This document shows positions 35,600 through 43,580 of a DNA stretch of 64,000 nucleotides, one piece after another (the stretch's first letter is position 1; each line of letters starts with the position of its first letter). The notes beneath the pieces are model-generated. The model did no database searches, was not told where the DNA came from, and saw only the letters and a list, made by a program, of their open reading frames with translations. The stretch spans positions 4,077,001-4,141,000 of the forward strand of contig NZ_CP107913.1 in the NCBI RefSeq assembly GCF_036014115.1, written 5' to 3'. The stretch is from Streptomyces sp. NBC_00448. Lineage in GTDB: Bacteria; Actinomycetota; Actinomycetes; Streptomycetales; Streptomycetaceae. The position numbers and the translations under genes were made by a program.

Positions 35600-36607
35600 T
35601 CAACGCGCGGCGCCCCGCAGGTCGCTGACGTCGAGCTGCTCGGTGTCGTCGTGGGCGGTGAGGTCGATCACCTCGGCCGCGGCCGGCTCGTGGTCGGGCG
35701 TGGCGGCCGGCGCGGACGCGGTGACGGCCTCGGGCTCGGCCGCTGGCGCGGGGACCGCGGCGGGCGCGGGGATCGCGGCGGGCGCGGCGAGCTGCACCGG
35801 GGTGGCCGCGGGAAGCGACTTGTGGGTGCCGAAGAAGTCGAAGCCGCCGACCGCGCGATGGGCCTGGGCGGCGGTGGAGCGGCCCGGCTGGGCGTAGGGC
35901 AGGACGGCCGCCGCGGTGGCCGCGGGCACCAGGCGGTGCTCGCGGACCGGGAGCGCCTGCGACCCCGACGCGTGCTTGCCCTGCGGCTCGTCCGCGGCCG
36001 CGGCGTCCCGGCGCCGGGCGTCCTCGACGGTGCGCTGCGCCTGCTGGGTGGCGGCGTTGCGCGCGAGGTTGCGCAGCGCGTCCGCGGCCTTGAGGTAGGC
36101 GGCGGGGCCGACCGCGGCCACCCCGGTGCCCAGCGCGATCCGGGGCGCCGTGGCGCCCTCCCGCTGGAGCCGGCGCCGCGCCTCCAGGGCCCGGGCCCGC
36201 TCGCTCTCCGCGGTGGCGTAGCGCCGCAGCAGATCGGCGTGCTCCGAGCGCAGCCGCGCCAGCTCCGACCGCTTGCCGCGCAGCTTCTTCTCCAGCCGGC
36301 CGCGGATCTCCCTGGACTCCTCCAGGTCGGTCTCCAGCTCGGCCACCCGCTCGTCGGTCTTCCACTCGTCGCGCGTCCGCAGCGCGGTCAGCTCCGCGAC
36401 CTCGCGCCCGGCCGAACGGTCCCAGGTCCGCGCGAGCAGCGCCCCGGCCACCGCGACGAGCGCGATCGCCACCGCGAGCACCCGCAGCAGCTCCGTATCA
36501 CCGGCGAAGACCGATATGACGGCCAGTACGGCCGCGGTGCCTGCGACGGTCAGCGGCGGCATCATCCGGTGCAGCGGCTGGGAATGGCGGTGACGTCCAC
36601 GGGGCAT
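35600..36607 (-). CDS. Two-helix membrane protein with coiled coil
   Basis: I do not recognise a named family. The 335-residue product has two N-terminal membrane helices (PPLTVAGTAAVLAVISVFAG and VLAVAIALVAVAGALLA, residues 17-62). A long charged coiled coil follows (residues 70-150; DERVAELETDLEESREIRGR, KLRGKRSELARLRSEHADLL), then a Pro/Ala-rich disordered tail with VPAPAAEPEAV-type repeats. The architecture suggests a membrane-tethered scaffold in the cytoplasm. It converges with nuoD. Confidence 0.8.
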   Translation of the reverse strand: MPRGRHRHSQPLHRMMPPLTVAGTAAVLAVISVFAGDTELLRVLAVAIALVAVAGALLARTWDRSAGREVAELTALRTRDEWKTDERVAELETDLEESREIRGRLEKKLRGKRSELARLRSEHADLLRRYATAESERARALEARRRLQREGATAPRIALGTGVAAVGPAAYLKAADALRNLARNAATQQAQRTVEDARRRDAAAADEPQGKHASGSQALPVREHRLVPAATAAAVLPYAQPGRSTAAQAHRAVGGFDFFGTHKSLPAATPVQLAAPAAIPAPAAVPAPAAEPEAVTASAPAATPDHEPAAAEVIDLTAHDDTEQLDVSDLRGAAR

Positions 36608-36790
36608 GGCCAGAAATTTAGCGTGCGCAAGGCTTCCGTGGGGGCCCGGGGCCCTAATTTTCGGGGGGTTTGGCCGTACCGTTGCGCATGTTCGTCACCC
36701 ACTGCGCATGACCGGACGCGGCACGTGCGCACGGACATATTGGATCTTGGTCACCCGGGGCCCCACGCGTCAGGACCGCCGGTCGGGCGG

Positions 36791-37264
36791 TCACCGCACG
36801 GGGTGCGCGCCCGGCCCGATCGGCGGGTGCGGAACGGTCGGACGGCCGTCGGGCGGGGTGACCGGCAGGCCCGCCGCGCGCCACGCCTGGAAGCCGCCGA
36901 CGAGGTCGGTCGCGCGGTGCAGGCCGAGGTCGTGCAGGGAGGCGGCCGCCAGCGACGAGGCGTAACCCTCGTTGCAGAACACGATGACGGGCAGGTCGTG
37001 GCCGGTGGCGTGCGGGAGGCGGTGCGAGCCCTCCGGGTCGAGCCGCCACTCCAGTTCGTTGCGCTCCACGATGACCGCGCCGGGCACGGTGCCGTCGCGG
37101 TCGCGCAGCGCGCCGTAGCGGATGTCCACCAGCAGCGCGCCGCCGTCGCGGGCGGCCGCGGCGGCCTCGGCCGGGGAGAGCCGGGCCAACCGGGTGCGTA
37201 CGGCGGCCAGATGGTCCGCTATCGACCGGGATGTCCCGGAAGGACCGCCCTGTGTGCCGGTCAT
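36791..37264 (-). CDS. Rhodanese-like domain protein
   Basis: The 157-residue product has LSPAEAAAAARDGGALLVDIRYGALRDRDGTVPGAVIVERNELEWRLDP, then the active-site loop VIVFCNEGYASSLAA and the end motif DLVGGFQAWRAAGLPV, all standard for rhodaneses. The loop holds the nucleophilic Cys, but the usual Arg near its end is replaced (CNEGYAS), which may change sulfur-transfer specificity. It starts 5 bases after the cysteine dioxygenase stop, so both act in the same transcript and probably in cysteine sulfur oxidation. Confidence 0.9.
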   Translation of the reverse strand: MTGTQGGPSGTSRSIADHLAAVRTRLARLSPAEAAAAARDGGALLVDIRYGALRDRDGTVPGAVIVERNELEWRLDPEGSHRLPHATGHDLPVIVFCNEGYASSLAAASLHDLGLHRATDLVGGFQAWRAAGLPVTPPDGRPTVPHPPIGPGAHPVR

Positions 37265-37269
37265 CCGCG

Positions 37270-37881
37270 TCACCACTCCTCGGGGCGCTCGACGAACTCC
37301 AGCCGCAGCGTGCTGTCCTTGCGGCTGTAGCGGCGCATCAGCGGCAGCGGCGGGTAGTACGCGTGCACGGACACCGCGTGGGTGGTCTCGGACACGTTCA
37401 CCACCTGGTGCACGTGCTCGCGGCCGAACGCGCGGCCCTTGCCCTCGGGCAGGACGCGGCGCCGGTCCACGCCGTCGGCGAGTTCCAGCGACCGCCAGCC
37501 CTCGGTCGGCAGCGGCACCGCCAGCGAGTGCTCGGTCAACTCGCCCGCGGCGGTGACGAAGACGCCGTACGAGCCGCCGTGGTCGTGCCAGCCGGTCTCG
37601 GCGCCGGGCGGCCAGCCGATCAGCCACGCCTCGGCCCCGCCGGGTCCTTCCAGCCGCCGCCAGGTGCGGCCTTCGGCGTCCAGCGGGAGTTCGGACACGA
37701 CGGCGGCGTCGGCGGCGATCGAGCGGGCGAAGTCGAGGAGTTCGGCGGCGGTGGGCGCCGGGGACACGGCCGGCGCGGGGGCCTCAAGTGCCTCGGCGGG
37801 AGCCGTCGGAGCGGAAGTCGCCGGAGCGACGGCCGTGGAGCCGGCGGAGGACACGGGAGAGGCAGCGGGAACGGCGGACAT
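37270..37881 (-). CDS. Cysteine dioxygenase type I family protein
   Basis: The 203-residue cupin has about 45 residues of Ala/Pro-rich N-terminus, then the iron-binding cupin motifs WHDHGGSYGVF and FGREHVHQVVNVSETTHAVSVHAYYPPL. These supply the three His ligands of thiol dioxygenases, which oxidise cysteine to cysteine sulfinate. The gene is followed by a rhodanese and preceded, 66 bases upstream, by a 28-codon leader peptide with two Cys codons near its end. That arrangement suggests expression tuned to cysteine supply. Confidence 0.92.
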   Translation of the reverse strand: MSAVPAASPVSSAGSTAVAPATSAPTAPAEALEAPAPAVSPAPTAAELLDFARSIAADAAVVSELPLDAEGRTWRRLEGPGGAEAWLIGWPPGAETGWHDHGGSYGVFVTAAGELTEHSLAVPLPTEGWRSLELADGVDRRRVLPEGKGRAFGREHVHQVVNVSETTHAVSVHAYYPPLPLMRRYSRKDSTLRLEFVERPEEW

Positions 37882-37947
37882 GGGTTACCACCCGAAGGGA
37901 GGAATGCGCGGACGACGCGCGGGCGAACGGTGGGCCGAGGGCGCGCG

Positions 37948-38034
37948 TCAGCGCGCGGCCGTACACACGCAGCCCGCGTACCGGAGGAGGTCGAGATGGA
38001 CCCTCCGGTGCAGATGCAGGCGCGTGCCGTTCAC
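37948..38034 (-). CDS. Cys-containing leader peptide upstream of cysteine dioxygenase
   Basis: A GTG-initiated 28-codon frame contains RVHLDLLRYAGCVC, followed by four residues and TGA. Streptomycetes carry a family of short 'putative leader peptides' with an (R/H)VDLLR-like core and terminal Cys residues ahead of sulfur-metabolism genes. This frame matches that pattern in sequence and position. Its stop overlaps a GCGCG-CTGA-CGCGC hairpin, where ribosome pausing at Cys codons could change RNA folding. I infer attenuation control of the cysteine dioxygenase-rhodanese operon. The ribosome site is not obvious. Confidence 0.75.
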   Translation of the reverse strand: MNGTRLHLHRRVHLDLLRYAGCVCTAAR

Positions 38035-38238
38035 GGAACGGACTGAACCATCTCCGGCCCCGCCGGTCAAGTGCGCAGCTCACAGCGGATCGGCCGCCGC
38101 GCCGGCCGATCCTCGCGGCGGCCCGGCGCACGGGGCTCGCCCGCACGGGACCGGCTCACTGGATCAGCCCAGCCGACCCGCGTGCCGAGGAGTCCGCCGC
38201 GCCGGGCCCGCCCCGCCGGACCGCCTGACGGGCCCGGC

Positions 38239-38733
38239 TCAGCGGGAGCGCTGCGCGGGCGTGCCGTGCTGCCGGTCGTCGTCCTCGGGAAGCCTGCAGA
38301 CGCGTTCCAGGAACAGCGCCGCCGCCACCACCGCGATCCCGGCCAGCACCGCCAGCCCCGCGTAGATGGCCTGCTGCCGCCGGGGGTCCATGTCGAGCTT
38401 GTACATCACCAGGAAGATCCCGGTGCCGCCGTACATCCCCACCACGAGGGACGCGACCAGCGCGCTGGCCTGCCCGAAGACGACCGCGCGGGCGGCGGCG
38501 AGCGGATCGACGCCCTTCGCGCCGGGCTGCCGCTCACGCTGGGCCCGCAGCCGGGACCTTATCGACAGCGCGGTGGCGAAGAGCGCGGCGGCGATCAGCG
38601 CGAGCACGACGGGCGCGGCGAGCGGCACCCCCGGCAGCGTCCCGAAGGTGTCCCACAACTTCGCCGCCGCCCACGACAGCACACCCGCGACCACGAAGAT
38701 GCCGGCCAGCGTCCTGATCCGCAGGGTCCTCAC
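38239..38733 (-). CDS. DUF3180 membrane protein
   Basis: The 164-residue product starts at GTG 38733 after GGAGGCG. It has four hydrophobic helices: IRTLAGIFVVAGVLSWAAAKL, PLAAPVVLALIAAALFATAL, VFGQASALVASLVVGMYGG and AIYAGLAVLAGIAVVAAALF. This is the DUF3180 pattern, which in streptomycetes terminates the folate gene cluster after folK. The function is unknown. The C-terminal tail is charged. Confidence 0.85.
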   Translation of the reverse strand: MRTLRIRTLAGIFVVAGVLSWAAAKLWDTFGTLPGVPLAAPVVLALIAAALFATALSIRSRLRAQRERQPGAKGVDPLAAARAVVFGQASALVASLVVGMYGGTGIFLVMYKLDMDPRRQQAIYAGLAVLAGIAVVAAALFLERVCRLPEDDDRQHGTPAQRSR

Positions 38734-38828
38734 CGGGTGTCCGCCTCCACGTCTTTCCACACGTTCCGGTACGCGGATACGGGATTCGCGTACGTACTCG
38801 CCGAATATGCCGGCGCAGGTCCCAACGA

Positions 38829-39467
38829 TTATTCGGGCAGCCGGAGTTCCACGTCGCCGCGCCGCCGTACGCCGCCGTCGCCGACCGCGGCCAGCAGTTC
38901 GGCGACCGGGCCACGGCCGGGCAGCACGGCGGCCGGTTGCACGTCGTGCCACGGCACCAGGACGAAGGCCCGCTCGTGCGCCCGCGGGTGCGGAAGGGTC
39001 AGCACCGGGTCGTCGGACACGCAGGCGTCGTACGCCACGATGTCGACGTCGATGGTGCGCGGGCCCCAGTGCTCGGTGCGCACCCGCAGGTACGCCTCCT
39101 CGATGGCGTGGGCGCGCTCCAGCAGGGAGGCCGGCGGCAGCGTGGTGCGCACCACCACGACCGCGTTGAAGTACGTCGGCTGGCTGCCCTCGGGGACGCC
39201 CCACGGCTCGGTCTCGTACACCGGGGAGACTTCCTTGACCCGCACCCCCGGGGTGTCCTCCAGGGCGTCCACGGCGCCTTGCAGGGTCTCCAGGCGGTTG
39301 CCCAGGTTTCCGCCCAGCGCGATCACCGCGGTGCGCGGGTTCTGCAGGGTGCTGTCGGCGGCGTCGACCCGGGCGGTCACCTCGGCCGGCACGGGCTGCA
39401 CGGTCGGATCGGCCACCCCGTACTCAGGAGCGTGTCCGGTGCTGTAGTCGGGATTCTCCGCACTCAC
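38829..39467 (-). CDS. folK: 6-hydroxymethyl-7,8-dihydropterin pyrophosphokinase
   Basis: The 212-residue enzyme activates the pterin with ATP before it joins p-aminobenzoate. A variable N-terminus of about 45 residues precedes the core VIALGGNLGNRLETLQGAV, SPVYETEPWG, FNAVVVVRT, TEHWGPRTIDVDIVAYD (catalytic Asp pair) and LPHPRAHERAFVLVPW. GTG 39467 overlaps the folB stop by 4 nt (GTGA). An open frame further upstream is only folB sequence in another register. Confidence 0.96.
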   Translation of the reverse strand: MSAENPDYSTGHAPEYGVADPTVQPVPAEVTARVDAADSTLQNPRTAVIALGGNLGNRLETLQGAVDALEDTPGVRVKEVSPVYETEPWGVPEGSQPTYFNAVVVVRTTLPPASLLERAHAIEEAYLRVRTEHWGPRTIDVDIVAYDACVSDDPVLTLPHPRAHERAFVLVPWHDVQPAAVLPGRGPVAELLAAVGDGGVRRRGDVELRLPE

Positions 39468-39832
39468 GGGCGCCTCCGGGTGATCGTCACGGTCACGTCG
39501 TCGAACGGCACGGTGATCGGCGCGTCCGGCTTGTGCACGGTCACCTCCACCTCCTCCACCTGAGCGTGCCCCAGGCACGTGTCGGCAATGCGCTGGGCGA
39601 GGGTTTCGATGAGGTTGACCGGCTCGCCGGAGACGACGGCCGCGACCTGTTCGGCCAGCACACCGTAGTGCACGGTACGCGTCAGGTCGTCACCGGCCGC
39701 CGCCGCGGACGTGTCCAGGCCGAGCGCGAGATCGACCACGAAGGTCTGGCCGTCCGCCCGTTCGTGGTCGAACACGCCGTGGTTGCCGCGGATGCTCAGC
39801 CCGCGCAGTGTGACCCGGTCCACGCTGCTCAC
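39464..39832 (-). CDS. folB: Dihydroneopterin aldolase
   Basis: The 122-residue enzyme cleaves dihydroneopterin to hydroxymethyl-dihydropterin. It has VTLRGLSIRGNHGVFDHERADGQTFVVDL (the conserved substrate-binding region with the Tyr/His and Glu region), VHYGVLAEQVAAVV and PVNLIETLAQRIADTCL with the conserved Glu, and VEVTVHKPDAPI with the catalytic Lys. It starts at GTG 39832, overlapping the preceding NTF2 gene's stop by 4 nt and folK by 4 nt. Confidence 0.96.
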   Translation of the reverse strand: MSSVDRVTLRGLSIRGNHGVFDHERADGQTFVVDLALGLDTSAAAAGDDLTRTVHYGVLAEQVAAVVSGEPVNLIETLAQRIADTCLGHAQVEEVEVTVHKPDAPITVPFDDVTVTITRRRP

Positions 39833-40557
39833 TCCTCCGTACCGTCGCCGGCGCCGCGCCGGCCGCGGCCGTCGTCGCCGTCGTCGCCGTCGTCCTTGCC
39901 GTCGCCGCCGTCATCGGCCTCGGTGGTGCCGTCGCCGGCCTCTTCGTCGTGCCCGTCGGTGTCGCCACCGTCGCCGTCGCCGTTGTCGCCGCCGCCGTTG
40001 TCGTTGTCGCCGCCGTCCAGGTCCTCGGCGTCGGCCTTCGCGGCCTCCAGGACCTCGCCGAGCACGTCCTCTATGGCGGCGTCGACGTCGTCGGCCGCGA
40101 TGTCGTCGTCCTCGTCGTCGTCATCCTCCTCCGCGAGCACCGGGGAGCCGTGGTGCGCCCACAGCCGCCAGCCCTCGGAGGTGCGCCGGAAGATGTTCGT
40201 GGCGACCACCAGGCCGCCGACCAGGGCGCCCGCGGAGCCGTCCTCCTCGGCGGGGCCGCCGGTGAGGATGTTCTCGGTGCAGGTCACCAGCGCGGCGTCG
40301 CCGTCGACCGCGACCTCCACGTCGGTGAGGAAGAACTGGATGTACTCCGTGTTCGCCATGATCAGCGCGTACGAGCGCATCACCTCGCGCCGCCCGCGCA
40401 GCACCGGCCAGCCGGGGTGCACCGTCGAGACGGACTCGGCGAGCGGGCCGGTCAGCACGGCCGCCTCCAGCTCGTCGAGGTTGGAGTGCTCGATCGCGTC
40501 GTAGAACGCCTGGTTGGCCCGCTCGACCGCGCGCGACTCCGCGGTACGCCCCGTCAC
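39829..40557 (-). CDS. NTF2-fold (SnoaL-3-like) protein with an Asp/Gly-rich tail, within the folate operon
   Basis: From GTG 40557 the product is 242 residues. Residues 1-125 are an NTF2/SnoaL_3 domain (RANQAFYDAIEHSNLDELEAAVL, VHPGWPVLRGRREVMRSYALIMANTEYIQF, IFRRTSEGWRLWAHHGSPV). Residues 125-165 form an acidic helix region and residues 170-242 an extreme Asp/Gly/Asn stretch (GGDNDNGGGDNGDGDGGD). The domain gene occurs between folP and folB in streptomycetes, with unknown function. The tail looks like a lineage-specific expansion. GTGA overlaps on both sides couple it to folP and folB. Confidence 0.88.
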   Translation of the reverse strand: MTGRTAESRAVERANQAFYDAIEHSNLDELEAAVLTGPLAESVSTVHPGWPVLRGRREVMRSYALIMANTEYIQFFLTDVEVAVDGDAALVTCTENILTGGPAEEDGSAGALVGGLVVATNIFRRTSEGWRLWAHHGSPVLAEEDDDDEDDDIAADDVDAAIEDVLGEVLEAAKADAEDLDGGDNDNGGGDNGDGDGGDTDGHDEEAGDGTTEADDGGDGKDDGDDGDDGRGRRGAGDGTEE

Positions 40558-41453
40558 GCCTGTCCCTCGGGGGTCTCGGCGACCGCGCCGGAGCCGGCGG
40601 CCTCGATGGCGCGGGCCACCCGTACCGCGTCGGCGCTCGCCCGCACCTCGTGCACCCGCACCGCCCACGCGCCCTCGCGCGCGGCGATCGCGGTCACCGC
40701 GGCGGTCGCCGCGTCCCGTTCCCTGGCCGGCGGCGGCGCGGCCTGCGCGGTCCCGGCCAGCACCCGGCCGAGGAACCGCTTGCGGGAGGCGGCGACCAGC
40801 AGCGGGCGGCCCAGCGCGGCCAGTTCGGGCAGGTGCGCGAGCAGCGTCAGGTCGTGCTCGGCGGTCTTCGCGAAGCCCAGGCCCGGGTCGACCACGATCC
40901 GTTCGGGCGCGATGCCGCCCTCCAGCGCCCGGGTCAGCCCGGTCCGCAGTTCGGCGAGCACCTCACCGAGCACGTCGCCGTAGACCGCGCGGTTGTTCAT
41001 GTCGATGCTGCGGCCGCGCCAGTGCATCACCACGAACGGCACCGCGGCCGACGCGACCACCGGGACCATCGCCGGGTCGGCCAGGCCGCCGCTGACGTCG
41101 TTGACCAACCGGGCGCCGGCCGCGACCGCCTGCTCGGCGACGGACGCGCGCATCGTGTCCACGCTCACCAGCACCCCGGAGGCCGCCAGCTCGCGCACCA
41201 CCGGGATCACCCGGCGCAGCTCCTCCGCTTCGTCCACCCTCGCCGCTCCGGGCCGGGTGGACTCCCCACCCACGTCGACCAGGTCAGCGCCCTGCGCGAC
41301 CAGGTCCAGGCCGTGCTTCACCGCCAGTTCCGGATCGAACCACTGCCCGCCGTCGGAGAACGAGTCGGGCGTGACGTTCACCACACCCATGACGGCGCAG
41401 CGATCCCACCGCGGCAGTCCGACCGGTCCGCTCCGCGCCTGTGACGTACTCAT
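40554..41453 (-). CDS. folP: Dihydropteroate synthase
   Basis: The 299-residue TIM-barrel enzyme joins hydroxymethyl-dihydropterin pyrophosphate with p-aminobenzoate. It is the target of sulfonamides. The motifs are VNVTPDSFSDGGQ, VDVGGESTRPGA, VSVDTMRASVAEQAVAAGA, LVNDVSGGL, MHWRG and VVDPGLGFAKTAEHDL. The start at 41453 is the ATG that gives the family N-terminus; the longer open frame runs into the lysyltransferase gene. The downstream overlap GTGA couples it to the NTF2 gene. Confidence 0.96.
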   Translation of the reverse strand: MSTSQARSGPVGLPRWDRCAVMGVVNVTPDSFSDGGQWFDPELAVKHGLDLVAQGADLVDVGGESTRPGAARVDEAEELRRVIPVVRELAASGVLVSVDTMRASVAEQAVAAGARLVNDVSGGLADPAMVPVVASAAVPFVVMHWRGRSIDMNNRAVYGDVLGEVLAELRTGLTRALEGGIAPERIVVDPGLGFAKTAEHDLTLLAHLPELAALGRPLLVAASRKRFLGRVLAGTAQAAPPPARERDAATAAVTAIAAREGAWAVRVHEVRASADAVRVARAIEAAGSGAVAETPEGQA

Positions 41454-41514
41454 GCGCCCAGCGTACGGGTCTGTCCCTACGCCGCCGACTCGCCTCCGGG
41501 CGCCGGGCCGGGCG

Positions 41515-43365
41515 CTACGCCACGAACTTCCGCTCGGGGGCGTCCTCCAGGGAGGCGTAGCCGGGCTTGTGGCGGTGGGCGGGGCGGGCGGCGCGGCCGG
41601 GCAGGAAGCGCTGGAGGGCGTCGGGCAGCGGCAGCGACAGGGTGACGAAGCCCTCGGCCTGCATGATGGCGAAGCCGATCCGGGGCAGGTCGCGCGAGTT
41701 GGGGAAGACCAGGAACCGCGGCACCCACTGGGGCTGGAACTTGGCGTTGAACTTGTACAGCGACTCGATCTGGAACCAGCGGGACAGGAACACCAGCAGC
41801 CCGCGCCATCCGCGCAGCACCGGCCCGGCGCCGATCCGCTCACCGCGGGCCAGTGCCGAGCGGAACATCGCGAAGTTCAGCGAGACGTGTTTCACGCCCA
41901 GCTCGGGCGCCTTCTGCAGGGCGGCCACGATGAGGAGTTCGTTGAGCCCGGGGTCGGCGGCGCGGTCGCGCCGCATCAGCTCCAGGGACATGCCGTCCGT
42001 CCCCCAGGGCACGAAGTGCAGGACGGCCCGCAGGTCGCCGAGTTCGGGGTGCGCGGCGTCCGGCTCGCACTCCTTGTGGGCGGTGACGACCACGCAGTCC
42101 CCGTCGGTCTCCTCGCCGAACCGGCCGAGCGCCATGGAGAAGCCCCGCTCGGTGTCGGTGCCGCGCCAGGCGTCCGCGGCGAGCCGCACCCGCTGCTTCT
42201 CCTCCTCGGTCAGCTCGTGCACCCGCCGCACCCGGCAGACGTATCCGCACCGCTCGATCCGCTTGACCATCTGCCGTACGTTCCGCATCGCCCGCCCGGC
42301 CAGCGTGAAGTCCACGACGTCCACGATCGCCTCGTCGCCGAGTTCCAGGGCGTCCAGGCCGGTCTCCCGGGTCCACACCTCGCCGCCGGTCTCGCTGCAC
42401 CCGACGACGGCGGGCAGCCAGGCGTGCGCGCGGGCCAGGTCCATGTAGGCCTCGATGGCGCCGGGCCACGCCTCCACGTCACCGATCGGGTCGCCGCTGG
42501 CCAGCGCCACTCCGGAGACCACCCGGTAGCAGATCGCGGCCTTGCCGCTGGGCGAGAAGACCACGGACTTGTCGCGGCGCAGCGCGAAGTGGCCGAGGGA
42601 GTCGCGGGCGCCGTGCCGGGCGAGCAGAATCCGCAGCCGCTGCTCGTCGTCCTCGCTCAGCTCGGCGACCGGGCGGGCCGGCCGCAGCACCAGGTAGGCG
42701 GTGGAGCAGGCGATGAGCAGGCCGAGGCCGCCCAGCGAGTAGCCGACCACGTCGCCGACCCGGTCGCTGGTGTAGTGCACCGGGCCGGAGAAGCCGAAGA
42801 GCCCGTAGAGCACGTGCAGGCAGCGGTCGGTGATGCCGGGGTTGCCGCGCTCGGAGGCGGGGTGGGCGCTGGTGATGACCAGGCCGAGGCAGAACGCCAG
42901 CGTGCTGAGGCCGACCAGGTTCACCACCGCCCGCCAGCGGGTGCGCGGGTCGGAGAGCGCGGTGAACTCGCCGCGGTACTTGATCAGCAGGGTGAGCAGG
43001 CCCAGCGAGACCACGGCGCCGAAGATCGAGTGCCGGTAGACGATCTGGGTGGCGGCGCCGAGCGGCAGCAGCAGCACCGCCGCCCACCAGGCGCGCTGCT
43101 TGCCCCGCTTCAGGCCGTGCGCCAGCATCAGCAGCAGGATGCCGGTGACCACCGCCGTCGCCGCCGCGAGCGAGCTGACGGTGCCCGGGAAGACCGCGGC
43201 CAGCTCGTGCATCCGCCGGTTGCGGAAGGCGGGGAACACCGCGGAGACCACGTCGAGCAGGCCGATCACGGCCGCCGCCGTACCGAAGATCTTCGGAACG
43301 GACGAGGCGTGCGGCATCAGGCGGTGGTGCGTCATGCGGGCGCGGTCAGCGGACAAGGTGCTCAC
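41515..43365 (-). CDS. MprF/LysX-like phosphatidylglycerol lysyltransferase domain protein
   Basis: The 616-residue product starts at GTG 43365. The N-terminal 230 residues have six or so membrane helices (FGTAAAVIGLLDVVSAVF, LAAATAVVTGILLLMLAHG, AVVSLGLLTLLIKY). The C-terminal part is a GNAT-like DUF2156 aminoacyl-phospholipid synthase domain (FSPSGKAAICYRVVSGVALASGDPIGD, VGCSETGGEVW, MSLELMRRD, SLNFAMFRSAL). Such proteins add amino acids to phosphatidylglycerol, lowering membrane charge. It lacks the full flippase length of MprF. It lies between folE and folP on the same strand. Confidence 0.88.
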   Translation of the reverse strand: MSTLSADRARMTHHRLMPHASSVPKIFGTAAAVIGLLDVVSAVFPAFRNRRMHELAAVFPGTVSSLAAATAVVTGILLLMLAHGLKRGKQRAWWAAVLLLPLGAATQIVYRHSIFGAVVSLGLLTLLIKYRGEFTALSDPRTRWRAVVNLVGLSTLAFCLGLVITSAHPASERGNPGITDRCLHVLYGLFGFSGPVHYTSDRVGDVVGYSLGGLGLLIACSTAYLVLRPARPVAELSEDDEQRLRILLARHGARDSLGHFALRRDKSVVFSPSGKAAICYRVVSGVALASGDPIGDVEAWPGAIEAYMDLARAHAWLPAVVGCSETGGEVWTRETGLDALELGDEAIVDVVDFTLAGRAMRNVRQMVKRIERCGYVCRVRRVHELTEEEKQRVRLAADAWRGTDTERGFSMALGRFGEETDGDCVVVTAHKECEPDAAHPELGDLRAVLHFVPWGTDGMSLELMRRDRAADPGLNELLIVAALQKAPELGVKHVSLNFAMFRSALARGERIGAGPVLRGWRGLLVFLSRWFQIESLYKFNAKFQPQWVPRFLVFPNSRDLPRIGFAIMQAEGFVTLSLPLPDALQRFLPGRAARPAHRHKPGYASLEDAPERKFVA

Positions 43366-43580
43366 AGGTTCCGGTATGAGGGACGGTTGCGCCCACTAGG
43401 ACGGAATCATCCGTCTACGGGTTGCGCGCGAGTCGTGTCAATCCGCGACGATCTCCCGGCCGGGCGCGCTCAACAGCCCGCCGGTACGGCCGAAAACCTT
43501 CCCCCCGGGCTGCTTCCGGTTACCCGGGCGGATTCCCCCGGTTGCGCCGGATGCCTGGCTGCCCCCGCTCCCCCGAGCAG

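Noticed and set aside
39901..40110. A calcium-binding RTX repeat in the Asp/Gly-rich tail
   Set aside because: No GGxGxDxxx periodicity; the tail is irregular Asp/Gly/Asn sequence.
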